DNA of 64,000 nt from Ahaetulla prasina (lineage: Eukaryota > Chordata > Lepidosauria > Squamata > Colubridae): contig NC_080540.1 in the NCBI RefSeq assembly GCF_028640845.1, positions 262,169,958 to 262,233,957 of the forward strand, in the 5' to 3' direction. The position numbers and the translations under genes were made by a program. Below are positions 1 through 14,399 of the stretch, one piece after another (position 1 is the first letter of the stretch; the number at the start of each line of letters is the position of its first letter). The notes under the pieces are model-generated. The model was given only the letters and a program-made list of their open reading frames with translations, ran no database searches and was not told the DNA's origin.

Positions 1-31
1 ATCTCCCTTCAAACTACTTCATTTTCACTAA

Positions 32-3520
<3,489 letters not shown>

Positions 3521-5898
3521 AAGAATGTCTCCCAAAAATGTTGAGATGGGTCTGAATCATATTTTAACTGTGTTCAGGATAAAGACGTCCTATAGAAACA
3601 GGCTTTGAAAGGAAGTTATTGCCTAAAAGAAAAGGAGAAATAATGAAACATCCTGTGATTATGCTTTTGAAGTCTACAGCAAATACCATAGGACTGCTCT
3701 ACATGCTTGAAGACCTGGGCTTTCTCTTTCTGTTCTATACTGGCACATACAAAGAGCAGCCTTAATAGCCTACACGTGTCAAAATACTTACCATGTTGCA
3801 AGAGGGATAACATTCTCCTTTTATTTGAAAATTTGCACATGCTCAATGCTTTTGTTGTGCAGTTCAGTGTCACTACAGCTTTTTCTCATTTATGTTGGAC
3901 TGTTAACCTCTTCTAACTTGTTTGTGGTCCGCACAACAAGGAGCAAAAGAAAGCTTTGAAAACTTTGATACAAATGCACTGACTTTTTTATTTAGATAAA
4001 CAATATAGGTTGGACTTTTTCTGCATATGCACATGCTCAGAATTCTCCCAATAAGACTGATCCATGCATCACCTCTTCAGCTTGGATCCTCTTGTGGATT
4101 TATTACAAACATCAAATGCCTTCAACCAATCCTTGCTGTATGTTTCACAGCCTACTATAGTAGACAAGCAACAGATTTGAGGGGCGAAAGTAACAAAAGT
4201 AAACAATAGGATTTTTGTCAGGAGTGTGTTATCTTAATTCCTTTTTAAGCATTTGTTGCCTTTCTACTATTACTGCAAAGAAGAATTTTGTTACAGACTG
4301 CCTAAAATCACTTAATCTCAGGTGAACTCATCACTTGCCAAAATGTTGAAATGCTACTTGTGTTTATGTTGCACTGTTGAGTTCTTTTTCCCTCTTTTGT
4401 TGTTGTTACTTTGTTTTCTTTGAAAAGGGGGACTTGGAAAAGGGACATACATATATTAAGACATCCTCATTTCTTATTATCTAGCCAAAACATGAAACAT
4501 AACTAAGAGTTTGGCCAAATTCCTAGAAGACCCATGTAGGCAATAGCACCAAACATATCAGCAAGAGTTGAGGAGGAAAGTTGTACATGATTTATAAAGT
4601 TACTCACATAGGGATTTCTTAGCTAGGTGGTATGGGTAGGGAAAGTGAATTTATTTTTATATATAGTTAGCCCATGACCAGAAACTTGTAAAAAATTTAT
4701 AATGAACTTTTAGTCAGATTAGGGAGGGAAAAAGAGCAGTATGTCTTTTAAGATATTAGAACATATTTTCTGGGTACTGCTATTTCAAGTACATTCTCTG
4801 CTAAAAATGAAAGTGACTCGGTAGTAAAATAGTTGATATAATTAGCAGGTTTGCTTTGCTTAATTTGAGGATGGGTAACATTACAAGGAATTGACTAGTA
4901 GGTGATTGGGGTGGAATCTCAGCACAAATGCTAAAATATTTAATTTTTAAAAAGTCACAACTGTCACCTTCTGGAAAACTCAACTCATTTTTTACCAAAA
5001 CAACTATTGTAATTTTCAATTGGCAAGAATTGAGTTCATGTATTGCTGACCAAGTATTGACTTTATCAATAGATCGGCTTTGGATTGGTGCAGCTCCTTC
5101 CAAAGCCTGTCTTGAGGATTAGAACAAGTAGGATAGGCTTGTCCACAAGTGGCCTTTAAGAAAACATGGACAACAATTCATGTTTGAATATTAACAGGGT
5201 GAAAAATGAACAGTATAAAATGAATCGCGTTTTAAGTGATTCTTTTAAATGAGTTTGATCTTTAGCAAGAAAACTTCATATGATGGAATAATAAGAAAAA
5301 TGAGTGATGGAACTTAAAAAATACATTAACAATTTTGTGAATGTCCCTCTTCCATAGAAGATTAAAATATACTTTAATGGGATAAAGGCATAAAAGGGCA
5401 TTTGGTGGACTTTTTGTTGTTTTTTGTTTTAATCAATGAGGGAACAATTGTTATGCATAGCATTACATTTATCACAGTATAATAGAAGGTTCTATATTGA
5501 AGCAGGATTGACCAATATTGTAATAATTGGCATTTCAATGTACCAATATTGTGATGAGATTAAAATTTGGAAACACTAATTTTTTCACACTTGCGGCATT
5601 ACTATTATCTCTGACTTCAGAAATATTGGTCATTGTCTGGACATTGTATAATATTGGATTTTGAGCTGTAGTCCAGTATTCAAAATAACAATTAAAAAGA
5701 GGGGATAAGTCCAAAATGTTAAAACAAAGTGCAATATTTAATGTTTGCTTTATAGATTATATTCAATGGCTGTTTGTACTATATTTTCTTTCTTTTTTCT
5801 GTTTTTAGTTTGGTGCTGAATATGTCTCTGTAGATTCTGTTCAAGAAAACAAATTGTGGAAAACAATTTAATTTTTCCTATTGCTCTTCCTTGTGGAT

Positions 5899-5904
5899 AA
5901 TAAA
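5899..5904 (+). terminator. Candidate polyadenylation signal AATAAA (proximal)
   Basis: GGATAATAAACTTTTTT, a canonical hexamer followed by a T-rich stretch, about 2.38 kb after the ARRDC3 stop codon. It could produce a shorter 3'UTR isoform. Confidence 0.5.
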
Positions 5905-6118
5905 CTTTTTTTATATAAAGCAAGTTTATTTGATGGTTTTCATCTGAAGAAACAAAAGGCACTTTCTCTTGAAATTATATGCTACAGTTGTAAAACTCGC
6001 AGCAAAGAAATCAATGTTTGAACCTTCTAGTCCTCTTGGATGTAGTAGACTTGTTACTACAGTGTTCCTCACTGGGCTTTTAAAGAATGTTAGGTTTATG
6101 CAAACCTTTATTTTATTT

Positions 6119-6124
6119 AATAAA
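6119..6124 (+). terminator. Candidate polyadenylation signal AATAAA (distal)
   Basis: TTTAATAAAGCTTCTGAGT, the last canonical hexamer before repeat-rich DNA. It is the likeliest ARRDC3 mRNA end (cleavage about 6135-6150), by position only. Confidence 0.55.
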
Positions 6125-6171
6125 GCTTCTGAGTACGTATTCGTTTACATAATAAGAGCAATGGTCTAGCT

Positions 6172-6369
6172 CAGCAATCCTTAATCTTTCTGGCACCAGG
6201 GACCAGTTTCATGGAAGATAATTTTTCCACAGACCGGAGAGGGAATGGTTTTGCGTGCAACCTAGCTCCTGCACATGTGCAGAAGAAGCTTCACTCGCTC
6301 ACCCGCCACTTGTGCATCCCAGTTCCTAACACGCCACAAAACGGTCCTCAGTCGGGTTGGAGACCCCTC
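6172..6369. mobile_element. hAT-type nonautonomous element
   Basis: Starts CAGCAATCCTTAATCTTTCTGG and ends GGTTGGAGACCCCTC, imperfect inverted termini of hAT type. The flanks GTCTAGCT (6164-6171) and ATCTAGCT (6370-6377) match at 7 of 8 positions, an 8-bp target duplication. The left end reads 'GGCACCAGGGACCAGTTTC', as in widespread vertebrate hAT repeats. No transposase. It lies just beyond the ARRDC3 mRNA end. Confidence 0.8.
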
Positions 6370-6377
6370 ATCTAGCT

Positions 6378-7936
6378 CATGAATATCCAACATAATCCTC
6401 TTAATACTGTGTAATTTCCATCAGCTATGGAACATTGAATTGAAAAGGTTTTATGGTGCCAGTTTAGACTTAATGGGAGTTTGAAAAATATATAAATACA
6501 TACTAACTGGCCTTGCAATGTTATTTATGTTTGGTTTCCTGTAGGTACCATATTCTGCATCGCTATGAGAATGGAAAATAAATAATCTGATGCGACTGTA
6601 GAAGCTCACATCAAAATAGTTTATTTGAACATTTAAGTATCTGTATAACCATTGCATATATGAGCTAGAAATATAGGGGACACTAAGAAACCTGTATTCT
6701 AAAAATTATTAGTAGTAAAATAAGAGCAAAACTACTAAGAAACTTGTATTCTAAAAATTACTAGTAAAATAAGAGCAAAACTACATATGTAGTAAAAATG
6801 GTCCCATGCATACTTGAAACAAGGTCTCGGTATGAACAATCCAAAATAAGTATAGTTTGGAAAACAATGTAAAAAAGAATTTAAGAGGCAGAAGATACTG
6901 AGAACAGCATGGTCAAAAGTTAGCTAAAGGCTTGAAACAAATTCCTTAGTATTCTAGAAGCAGCTATGTCTGGCTGACATTAAGTTCCCTAAATAGTTTG
7001 TTGCAAGTTCTAGTTCAGATTTATGATTCTTATAAATTCTAAAAGTTAACAACTAAAAATTGATAGCACTGTTGCATAGTCATGTCAATTTTTTTTTATA
7101 AATGTTGCAGTTGCCAAACTTATTGATTTATATAAAATTCAGAAATGACTGAACATTAAATTAAAATTGGGGATATATGTAGCTTATATAAAATACTGAG
7201 CACTATTATTAACAAAAATGATGACTCTGTCCTTAAGATTTTAAAAACATCTTCATTTTGAATGATCTCTAGGTTAAACTGACTCCCATGTTAAAACTGA
7301 AATGAGCATTATTCAATGCAATGTAAAATAAACTTGTATAAGACCAAAATGTGGTATTAGCTTTGAGTATTCATATGCATTAGTGAATTGTATGGAAGTA
7401 TATGCATTATTAGCCAGATATAATTATGCTATAGAGAATTCGATTAAAAATTCCAGGGTAATTTCATTGCTTTTTAGGGTTCTTTACAATTAAGTTTCAG
7501 AGCTTAATAATATTAACACCAAGTAGAAATAGGAACCACGTCTTCTTCCCTTCTTCCTCTTTTCTATTCAATAAGTAACTAGGCAGATAATATTATAAAG
7601 TCATTAATTTCCTAATAGGTCACATGTCAGAGTTTTTGTACAGTAACAATTCTAAATAATTCTAAAGTAGTGCACTATATGCAGGGCTGGGAGGCAACTA
7701 CTACTGTACATTAATAGAATGGTAGGGGTTATGATTTTGTATTGGTGCATTAAAATAAACAGGAATTTGATATCAGAGAAATCAAGTGGAACTGATTGAA
7801 GATCATACATCAGTGAAGCGACTGATTAAAGATATTTTAATCTTTAAAACCATGCATTAGTGCAAATCCATCCCACTAATTCTTACATGCTATTAGCATC
7901 CCCCATAAATTCCCTTGATATCTCTCCTTCATGTAA
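6378..7936. other. AT-rich intergenic DNA, no gene seen
   Basis: Nothing recognisable except a local duplication: a unit of about 50 bp beginning CTAAGAAACCTGTATTC is repeated in tandem at roughly 6684-6735 and 6736-6784, differing by a few bases and a 3-bp deletion. Confidence 0.6.
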
Positions 7937-7944
7937 CACTACTG

Positions 7945-8303
7945 CAGGGGTGTCAAACTCAGGGCCTGGGGGCCAGATCCGGTCCACAGGGTGCTTAGAT
8001 CTGGCCACCCTGGAAACAGCAAAGGACCAGCCTGCACTGCCTCTGCCAGCAAAAACAGAGCTCGGGAGAGCAACATACAGCCCTCCCGAGCTCTGGTTTC
8101 TCTGGCAGAGGGTTGCAGGAGGCCATCGCAGCTGAAAACAAAGCTTGGGAGCCCGTTTTTGCTGTCAGAGTGCTTGGGCTGCCACAGGCGCCCCCGATGA
8201 GTGATGTTGAGCTGGCCACGCCCCCCCAGGCCATGCCCCAGCCCCCCCAAGGTCAAACACAACCCTGATGCGTCCCTCTATGAAATTGAGTTTGACACAC
8301 CTG
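7945..8303. mobile_element. hAT-type MITE with perfect 8-bp target duplication (family A)
   Basis: Termini CAGGGGTGTCAAACTC and GAGTTTGACACACCTG are inverted repeats. Both flanks are CACTACTG (7937-7944 and 8304-8311), a perfect 8-bp duplication. The GC-rich interior repeats a motif around GAGCTCGGGAG and TCTGGCAGAGG. No transposase. Related copies lie at 15880-16317 and 49989-50296. Confidence 0.92.
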
Positions 8304-8311
8304 CACTACTG

Positions 8312-9335
8312 CTTCTACTGAAAGAGAGGACCAAACATCTCACACACAGCATGTAATACAAATGCTATGCTAAAATGTACTAGCCAGGTACCAATATAAT
8401 CTGACATGACCTAATTCAAGTGCCACTGGAATGTAATGTATTTCCATGAGGGAGATTATTAGAGCCATTTTACACAAATAAGAAACCTGTTTGTTTTCTT
8501 GTCTGGCTAATAGTGAATATGCATTTCCTTTTAACAGAAGGATGAATCATACCTATTCATAACCTGATTTTAGAAGCCTGAATCTTTTGTTCCCCCCCCC
8601 CCGCCAAGGATAGTTTGAGAACCTTGGTTTGATATTACCAATAGTGACAGGAAGACCCAAATAATTGTATAGTATTTGTTTTCTATTTCGAGAAATGGAT
8701 GGATGGATAGTTGAATCAAGGAACAGAGAGAAAAAGAAAGAGAAATTATCTTTTATTATCTAAAAGAGAAAGAGAAATTATATGAATCTCACAAAGCCCA
8801 ACTTTTGCATTTTCTAATATACTGACAATTTCACTATCCTTAATTATCAAAACTGTAGCAGAAGTTACAAGTGAAACTCATATTTTTTTTCCCAGGAAGT
8901 TAAAAAGAAAACTAAGCTTAACTTTTCAGATGTAGCCATTTTGTTTCAGGTGTCCTTTTAAAATACCAGACTGCTAGCATTATAAAGAAACCTTAATAAC
9001 TTCTTGAGCAAAGCAGACAGAGTTATATAGTCACCAAAGGCTGCATTAAATCTTATCTATTCACTTAAGACTTCATGTGTTTCCTAACAGCAACGATAGC
9101 AATTGATACTGAAAGCTCTATAAAGAATACTGTTAGAAACACACTTACATTTTACGGCAGCTAAACTCAGCACTATTTTCAGTCGTGCCAGCTGCTCAGT
9201 TACTATACTTTTTTTACTTAGGTGTGCTTACTTTTGTCAGTCCATCCACTGTTCTTACTCCAGACACTGGGCTTTCCAGATATAGACTGATAGGTGATTA
9301 ACAATTTCCCACTCACAATATAAAGAACTGAATGA
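8312..9335. other. Intergenic DNA, no gene seen
   Basis: AT-rich, with a short GGAT-type run near 8696-8710 and a C10 run near 8592. No coding or repeat structure that I can name. Confidence 0.5.
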
Positions 9336-9572
9336 GAATAGCAATAGCAATAGCACTTAAACTAATATACTGTTTCACAGTGCTTTTACAGTCCTCTCTA
9401 AGTGGTTTACAGAGTCAGCATATTATCCCCAACAATCTGGGTCCTCATTTTACCCACCTCGGAAGAATGGAAGACTGAGTCAGCCTTGAGCCTGGTGAGA
9501 TTTGAACTGCAAATTGCAGTAAACAGAAGTAGCCTGCAGTACTGCACTCTAACCACTGCGCCACCACAGCTC
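9336..9572 (-). repeat. tRNA-derived SINE, minus strand
   Basis: Read on the minus strand it starts GAGCTGTGGTGGCGCAGTGG (A-box region), has a B-box-like CAGTTCAAATCTC, and passes through a body containing (plus strand) CCCCAACAATCTGGGTCCTC to a tail at about 9336 of the form TGCTATTGCTATTGC. The same body occurs at 25439, 32261, 45508, 50525 and 60826, so it is one dispersed family. Pol III-type promoter; copied by a LINE. Confidence 0.85.
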
Positions 9573-9958
9573 AAGAATGGCAGAAACTGGCTTCTAAGAC
9601 AATTTGGAAGCTTTAATAAGGAAGTTAAAAGGAAAAATAAAATATCAAGATAATAGCTGCAACTGCATGATAGAAGCCCTACCCCATTCCTATGTGTGTG
9701 AAGTGCTTCTTCGATCAACAGGGGTTGTTGACAAATACAGTCTTTTTAATAATTTTTTGGAACTTGGCACCATTCTGCCATGTCAGTCCATCCATTTTGC
9801 CTACTATCTAGACTACTTCCCAGGGTTGTTGCCCATAGTCATTATTGGCACTTCCATTCCTTTGTAATATTAATAAAGAATGGAGCTTGTTTTTGGTCAG
9901 TTGTTCAGTTCTGCTTCACCTATATTGCTCCTCTATGCTCATGATCAGTCGGCCATGT
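9573..9958. other. Intergenic, nothing recognised
   Basis: No ORF with any recognisable domain and no repeat that I can name. Confidence 0.4.
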
Positions 9959-9960
9959 TC

Positions 9961-10054
<94 letters not shown>
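9959..10054. repeat. (GATA)n microsatellite
   Basis: About 23 tandem copies of ATAG/GATA without interruption. (GATA)n is the core of the Bkm satellite first described in snakes, where it is enriched on the W chromosome but also scattered genome-wide. Confidence 0.98.
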
Positions 10055-10055
<1 letters not shown>

Positions 10056-10218
10056 TAGATATGAGGATAGCACGTTTTCAGAAGAATACTAAACCCATGA
10101 GCAGCCTGACTGATAGGTAACAGACATGAATCACCTCTATGTCTACAATATGTTAGATAGGCAGAAAATGATACCAGCATGTTATGTTGATATATCTAAT
10201 TCCCAAGTGGGCCTATAC

Positions 10219-10472
10219 CAGGGGTAAATCCAGCAGGTTCTGACAGGTTCTGGAGAACCGGTAGTGGAAATTTTGAGTAGTTTGGAAAACTGGCAAATAT
10301 CACCTCTGGCTGGCCCCAGAGTGGGGTGGGAATGGAGATTTTGCAATATCCTTCCCCCAGGAGTGGGGTGGGAATAGAGATTTTGCAGTATCCTTCCCCT
10401 GCCACGTCCACCAAGCCACGTCCACCAAGCCACACCCACAGAACTGGTAGTTAAAATTGTATTTCACCACTG
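10219..10472 (-). mobile_element. hAT-type MITE (family B), minus orientation
   Basis: Termini CAGGGGTAAATCCAGCAGG and TTGTATTTCACCACTG. Flanks GCCTATAC (10211-10218) and ACCTATAC (10473-10480) match at 7 of 8. The interior has a repeated unit around GGAATGGAGATTTTGCAATATCC, also present at 24536, 27831/35718 and 36659. Confidence 0.88.
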
Positions 10473-10480
10473 ACCTATAC

Positions 10481-10854
10481 AATGATTCCTGCCAATGTTA
10501 TCACAACTAAGTGTCAAATAGCCAGGGGGTTGGGGCAGACTCTGAGAACTTGTTATTTCACCAAGGCCTACAAAACCTTTGGTACAGCCCCAAATCTAAA
10601 AATTGCAGTCCAATATATTCTGAAGGGAAATGTACTGATTTTGTGAAGAATAATCAGGTCAACTATATTTCATTAATATCATTTTTAAAGGAAATGTAAT
10701 TCAGTCTGTTTTGTCCTGGTTCCACTTACATATTGGAATGGAAAACAATACATATTCATAATGCTGTACTTACAAGAAAGCGAACTTGTCTGCTTAATAG
10801 ATAGGTTCTTTTAAAGGCCATGTTAAATTCATCAGTGAAAGATAGATCTTGATT
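10481..10854. other. Intergenic, nothing recognised
   Basis: No gene and no named repeat. Confidence 0.4.
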
Positions 10855-10978
10855 TTCGTTTACCAACCATTTAGTAACTATGCAATGGCGCTAAAAAGTG
10901 ACTTAAGACTGCTCCTCACACTTACAACCATTGTGGCATCCCAAGTCATATGATCAAAATTTGGATACTTAAGCAACT
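10855..10978 (-). mobile_element. Fragment of the TA-flanked element seen at 25313-25981
   Basis: Shares with the 25.8-25.95 kb part of that element the run ending GATCAAAATTTGGATACTTA, in the opposite orientation of flow. It stops abruptly at about 10978, where L2-like LINE sequence begins. Confidence 0.6.
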
Positions 10979-11223
10979 GATGACAGCGGGGATGACCCTC
11001 TACCTTCATATAAACATTGAATCATCTGGCCCTTCCCCCATCACTTGGGCTGTTGTCTACCTTTTTTGTCGTCGAGGATTCCTTTCAGCCGATTTCTGTC
11101 CCGTGTACTATACCATCTTTTTGAACAACTTGACCGACCAGGACTGCTTTTCCACCATTTCTCGTGATTTCTATGATATGACATATTTGTGGACGCAACC
11201 CTTTGGTTTACCAGATTATTGTT

Positions 11224-11487
11224 ATGCGAACATTTACAGCGGCCGACCTTCTTGCCCTGCGAGATTCCCCTCTCTCGCGGGTTTGGCCCTCCACATTATC
11301 GAGGGCCCATCTTGAGGACGGGTTTTGGAACCCCGAGAGGTGGCATGCCAAAAATAGGAGACTCAGGGGATTTTTAATTAACTGTTTTAATCGGTTTTTT
11401 AAGGGGAGTTTTAATGGGAATTTTAAGGGGAGGGTGGGAACTGACGGGTTCGGGTTGGGGGGGGAGGGATTTGACAGGTGGGGATGA
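11224..11487 (+). CDS. Small ORF upstream of LINE endonuclease-RT, 4E-T-like eIF4E-binding peptide
   Basis: 87 codons from ATG; the frame is open from 11182. Residues 4-10 read FTAADLL, followed by ALRDSPLSRVWPSTLS and DGFWNPERWHA. Human 4E-T (EIF4ENIF1) has YTKEELL (the Y-x4-L-phi motif that binds the dorsal face of eIF4E), then PSxLS and DGVWDPEKWHA, with Tyr30 and Trp61 31 residues apart. Here Phe (11233-11235) and Trp (11326-11328) are also 31 apart. The Phe is one base from Tyr (TTT/TAT). Residues after WHAKNRRLRGF are low-complexity and probably run past the ancestral stop. Homology to 4E-T is inference from the motif pattern; whether this is the element's ORF1 or an acquired addition is open. 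Confidence 0.7.
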   Translation: MRTFTAADLLALRDSPLSRVWPSTLSRAHLEDGFWNPERWHAKNRRLRGFLINCFNRFFKGSFNGNFKGRVGTDGFGLGGEGFDRWG

Positions 11488-11689
11488 GAACCCGTCGGGG
11501 AGGGATCCAGCCCCTGTGTCAGTTCGCGGCACTATTCCATCTGGTCTGAAGGCAGGGGGGGAGGGCGTTGTTCCAGGACTAGAGGGTGGTTCGATCTGTA
11601 CAGTAAGTGAGAGAGGCAGATATGGTGGGGGGGGGCGTATCGAGAGTTGGGAGCACGTGTTCGATGTCTTAAAGCGATCACGTGCTCCG

Positions 11690-14399
11690 GACCCCCAGTC
11701 CCTACCCGTTCCTCGGGCGGCCATGATCCTCAGAGCTTGGATCTTCGGCTGATGTTATGTAATGCCCGGTCCGTGGCTAATAAGGCTCCCCTGATCTGCG
11801 ACCTTATTCAGGGGGAGTCCGTGGACCTCATGGGCATTACGGAGACCTGGTTGGGCCCAGAGGGGGGGGGTTCCCCTTGTTGAGATGTGCCCTCCAGGTT
11901 TCCGAGCATTTCATCAGCCGAGGGCCCAAGGTAGGGGTGGGGGGGTGGGGGTTGTCATTAAGGAAGATCTAGAGCCGAGGGAGGCCACTGTTCCTCAGAT
12001 TGCCGGCTGTGAATCCCTCTATGTGCGGTGGGGCCATAGGAATCAGTTGGGCTTGTTGATCGCGTACCTGGCTCCTTGCTGCGTGACCACAGCCCTGCCT
12101 GAGCTGTTGGAGGTACTTGCTGCTGTGGCAGTTGAGACCCCCAGACTTATAGTCATGGGGGATTTCAACCTGCCATCGGCTGGCTTGTTATCGACGGCAG
12201 CTCGGGAGTTCCAGGCTTCCATGACGGCCTTGGACCTGCTTCGAATAAATGATGGCCCTACGCACATGGGGGGAGGCACGCTGGATCTGATTTATATCTC
12301 TGGACAGTGGTTAAGTGATCTGGAATTAGATGATTTAGTAACAGAACCAATGTCATGGTCCGATCATATTCTCCTTCGCCTAGACTTCCGTACCGCCACT
12401 CACCATCGCAGGGAGACGGAACCTATACGTTGGTTCCATCCCAGGCGCCTGATGGACCCCGAGAGGTTCCTGACGGAGCTTGGGCCATTCCCTGAGGATC
12501 TGGCCCACGGCACGACTGAGGAACTAATCGTGGCCTGGGAACAGGCTGCGGCTGGGACCTTGGACCGTGTCGCGCCTTTGCGGCCTCTGACCCGCAGATC
12601 TCGTCCGGCCCCTTGGTTTTCCGAGGGGCTGAGGGAGATGAAACGCCGGAGAAGATGCCTAGAGAGCACCTGGAGGTCCAGTCGTTCCGAAGCTGATCGG
12701 ACACTAGTTAGGTCCTATTCTAGGACCTACCTAGTGGCAATGAGGGAGGCGAGGCGCTCCTACGCCTCCACCCTCATTGCGTTGGCAGATAACCGCCCGG
12801 CCCCCTGTTTCGGGTGACCCGCTCCCTCCTTCACCAGGAGGTGCGGGATGACCCTTTGCAGGGACAAGCCGAGGAGTTTAGTGATTATCTATACGATAAA
12901 ATCGCTCAGCTCCGGGACGGTCTGGACCGAAATTGGGATGATCCAAGCGAGGGAGAGAAGGCACGTCTTGTCGAGTCTGTTTGGGATGAGTTTGACCCTG
13001 TGGCTCCCGAGGACGTGGACAGGTTGTTGGGGAGGCTTCACGCCATGACATGTTTACTGGACCCGTGCCCTTCCTGGATGGTACTGGCCACTCAGGAGGT
13101 GACACAAGGCTGGCTCCAGAGGATTATCAACGCTTCTCTGTTGGAAGGGGTTTTCCCTGCCGCCTTGAAAGAGGCGGTGGTGAGACCCCTCCTCAAGAAG
13201 CCCTCCCTGGACCCAGCTATTTTGGGTAATTATCATCCAGTCTCCAACCTTCGCTTTGTGGCGAAGGTTGTAGAGAGTGCTGTGGCGCGACAGCTACCCC
13301 AATACCTGGATGAAGATGTCTATCTAGACCCGTTCCGACCCGGATACAGCACGGAGACAGCTCTGGTCGCATTGGTGGATGATCTCTGGAGGGCCAGGGA
13401 CAGGGGGTACTCCTCTGCCCTGGTCCTGTTAGACCTCTCAGCGGCTTTTGATACCATCGACCATGGTATCTTGCTGCGCCGGTTGGGGGGATTGGGAGTG
13501 GGAGGCACTGTGTACCGGTGGTTCTCCTCCTATCTCTCCGACCGGCCGCAGACGGTGTTGACAGGGGGGCAGAGGTCGACCGCGAGGTGCCTCACTTGTG
13601 GGGTACCGCAGGGGTCGATTCTCTCGCCCCTGCTGTTCAACATCTACATGAAGCCGTTGGGTGAGATCATCAGTGGCTTCGGGGTGAGATACCAGCAGTA
13701 CGCTGATGACACTCAGCTGTACTTTTCCACCCCGGGCCACCCCAATGAAGTTGTTGAAGTGCTGTCCCGGTGTTTGGAAGCCGTACGGGTCTGGATGGGG
13801 AGAAACAGGCTCAAGCTTAATCCCTCCAAGACGGAGTGGCTGTGGATGCCGGCATCCCGATTCAGTCAGCTGCAGCCGCGGCTGACTGTTGGAGGCGAGT
13901 TACTGGCCCCAAAGGATAGAGTGCGCAACTTAGGTGTCCTCCTGGATGATCGGCTGTCGTTTGAAGATCATTTGACGGCCGTCTCCAGGAGGGCCTTTCA
14001 CCAGGTTCGCCTGGTTCGGCAGTTGCGCCCCTTCCTTGATCGGGATGCCTTGTGCACAGTCACTCATGCGCTCGTTACCTCTCGCTTGGATTATTGTAAT
14101 GCTCTCTACATGGGGCTCCCCTTGAAGTGCACTCGGAGGCTTCAGCTAGTCCAGAATGCAGCTGCGCGGGTGATAGAGGGAGCTACGCGTAGCTCCCATG
14201 TAACACCGCTCCTGCGCAGACTGCACTGGCTACCTGTGGCCTTTCGAGTGCACTTTAAGGTGTTGGTTATGACCTTTAAAGCGCTCCATGGCTTAGGGCC
14301 TGGGTACTTACGGGACCGCCTGCTGTTACCACATGCCTCCCACCGACCCGTACGCTCTCACAGAGAGGGACTTCTCAGGGTGCCGTCCGCCAAACAATG
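11690..14399 (+). pseudogene. LINE ORF2: endonuclease and reverse transcriptase, frameshifted
   Basis: APE-type endonuclease motifs in order: LMLCNARSV, LMGITETWL (catalytic Glu), VMGDFNLP and WSDHILLRLDF. They lie in two frames because of a frameshift in the G-run near 11870-11880. A second frameshift near 12803-12815 moves to the RT frame: YHPVSNLRFVAKVVE, ALVLLDLSAAFDTIDH, GVPQGSILSPLLFN, QYADDTQLY (catalytic YADD), then RRLHWLPVAFRVHFKVL. Compared with copy 2, four codons (QSSF) are deleted in DPF/RPGYS near 13335. The protein would nick DNA and reverse transcribe its own RNA; this copy cannot. Confidence 0.9.

Larger units (their letters stand above)
3521..6140 (+). other. ARRDC3: ARRDC3 3' untranslated region
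   Basis: About 2.6 kb of AT-rich sequence without transposon insertions lies between the stop codon and the first hAT-type element at 6172. Its end is inferred from two AATAAA signals near 5.9 and 6.12 kb. A long 3'UTR is normal for this unstable, inducible mRNA. Several ATTTA pentamers are present, but I cannot show function. Short open frames here look random. Confidence 0.7.
10979..14399 (+). mobile_element. L2-like (CR1/L2 group) LINE, copy 1, missing its 3' end
   Basis: Contains the small 4E-T-like frame (11224-11487) and the endonuclease-reverse transcriptase frame (about 11690-14399). It runs parallel to copy 2 (27908-35712). Similarity stops at 14399 at codons for SAKQC, so the last part of the ORF, the 3'UTR and the tail are missing. 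LINEs normally lose 5' ends, so a later deletion or recombination is likely. Dead: two frameshifts and a 12-bp deletion relative to copy 2. The clade is inferred from the RT and from the C-terminal RRLHWLPVAFR motif. Confidence 0.85.

Noticed and set aside
6684..6784. Two-unit 50-bp duplication as the start of a minisatellite or CRISPR-like array
   Set aside because: Only two diverged units, no spacers, eukaryotic context; a local tandem duplication.
9959..10180. Frame of repeated IYLS residues over the GATA array
   Set aside because: Pure translation of a microsatellite.
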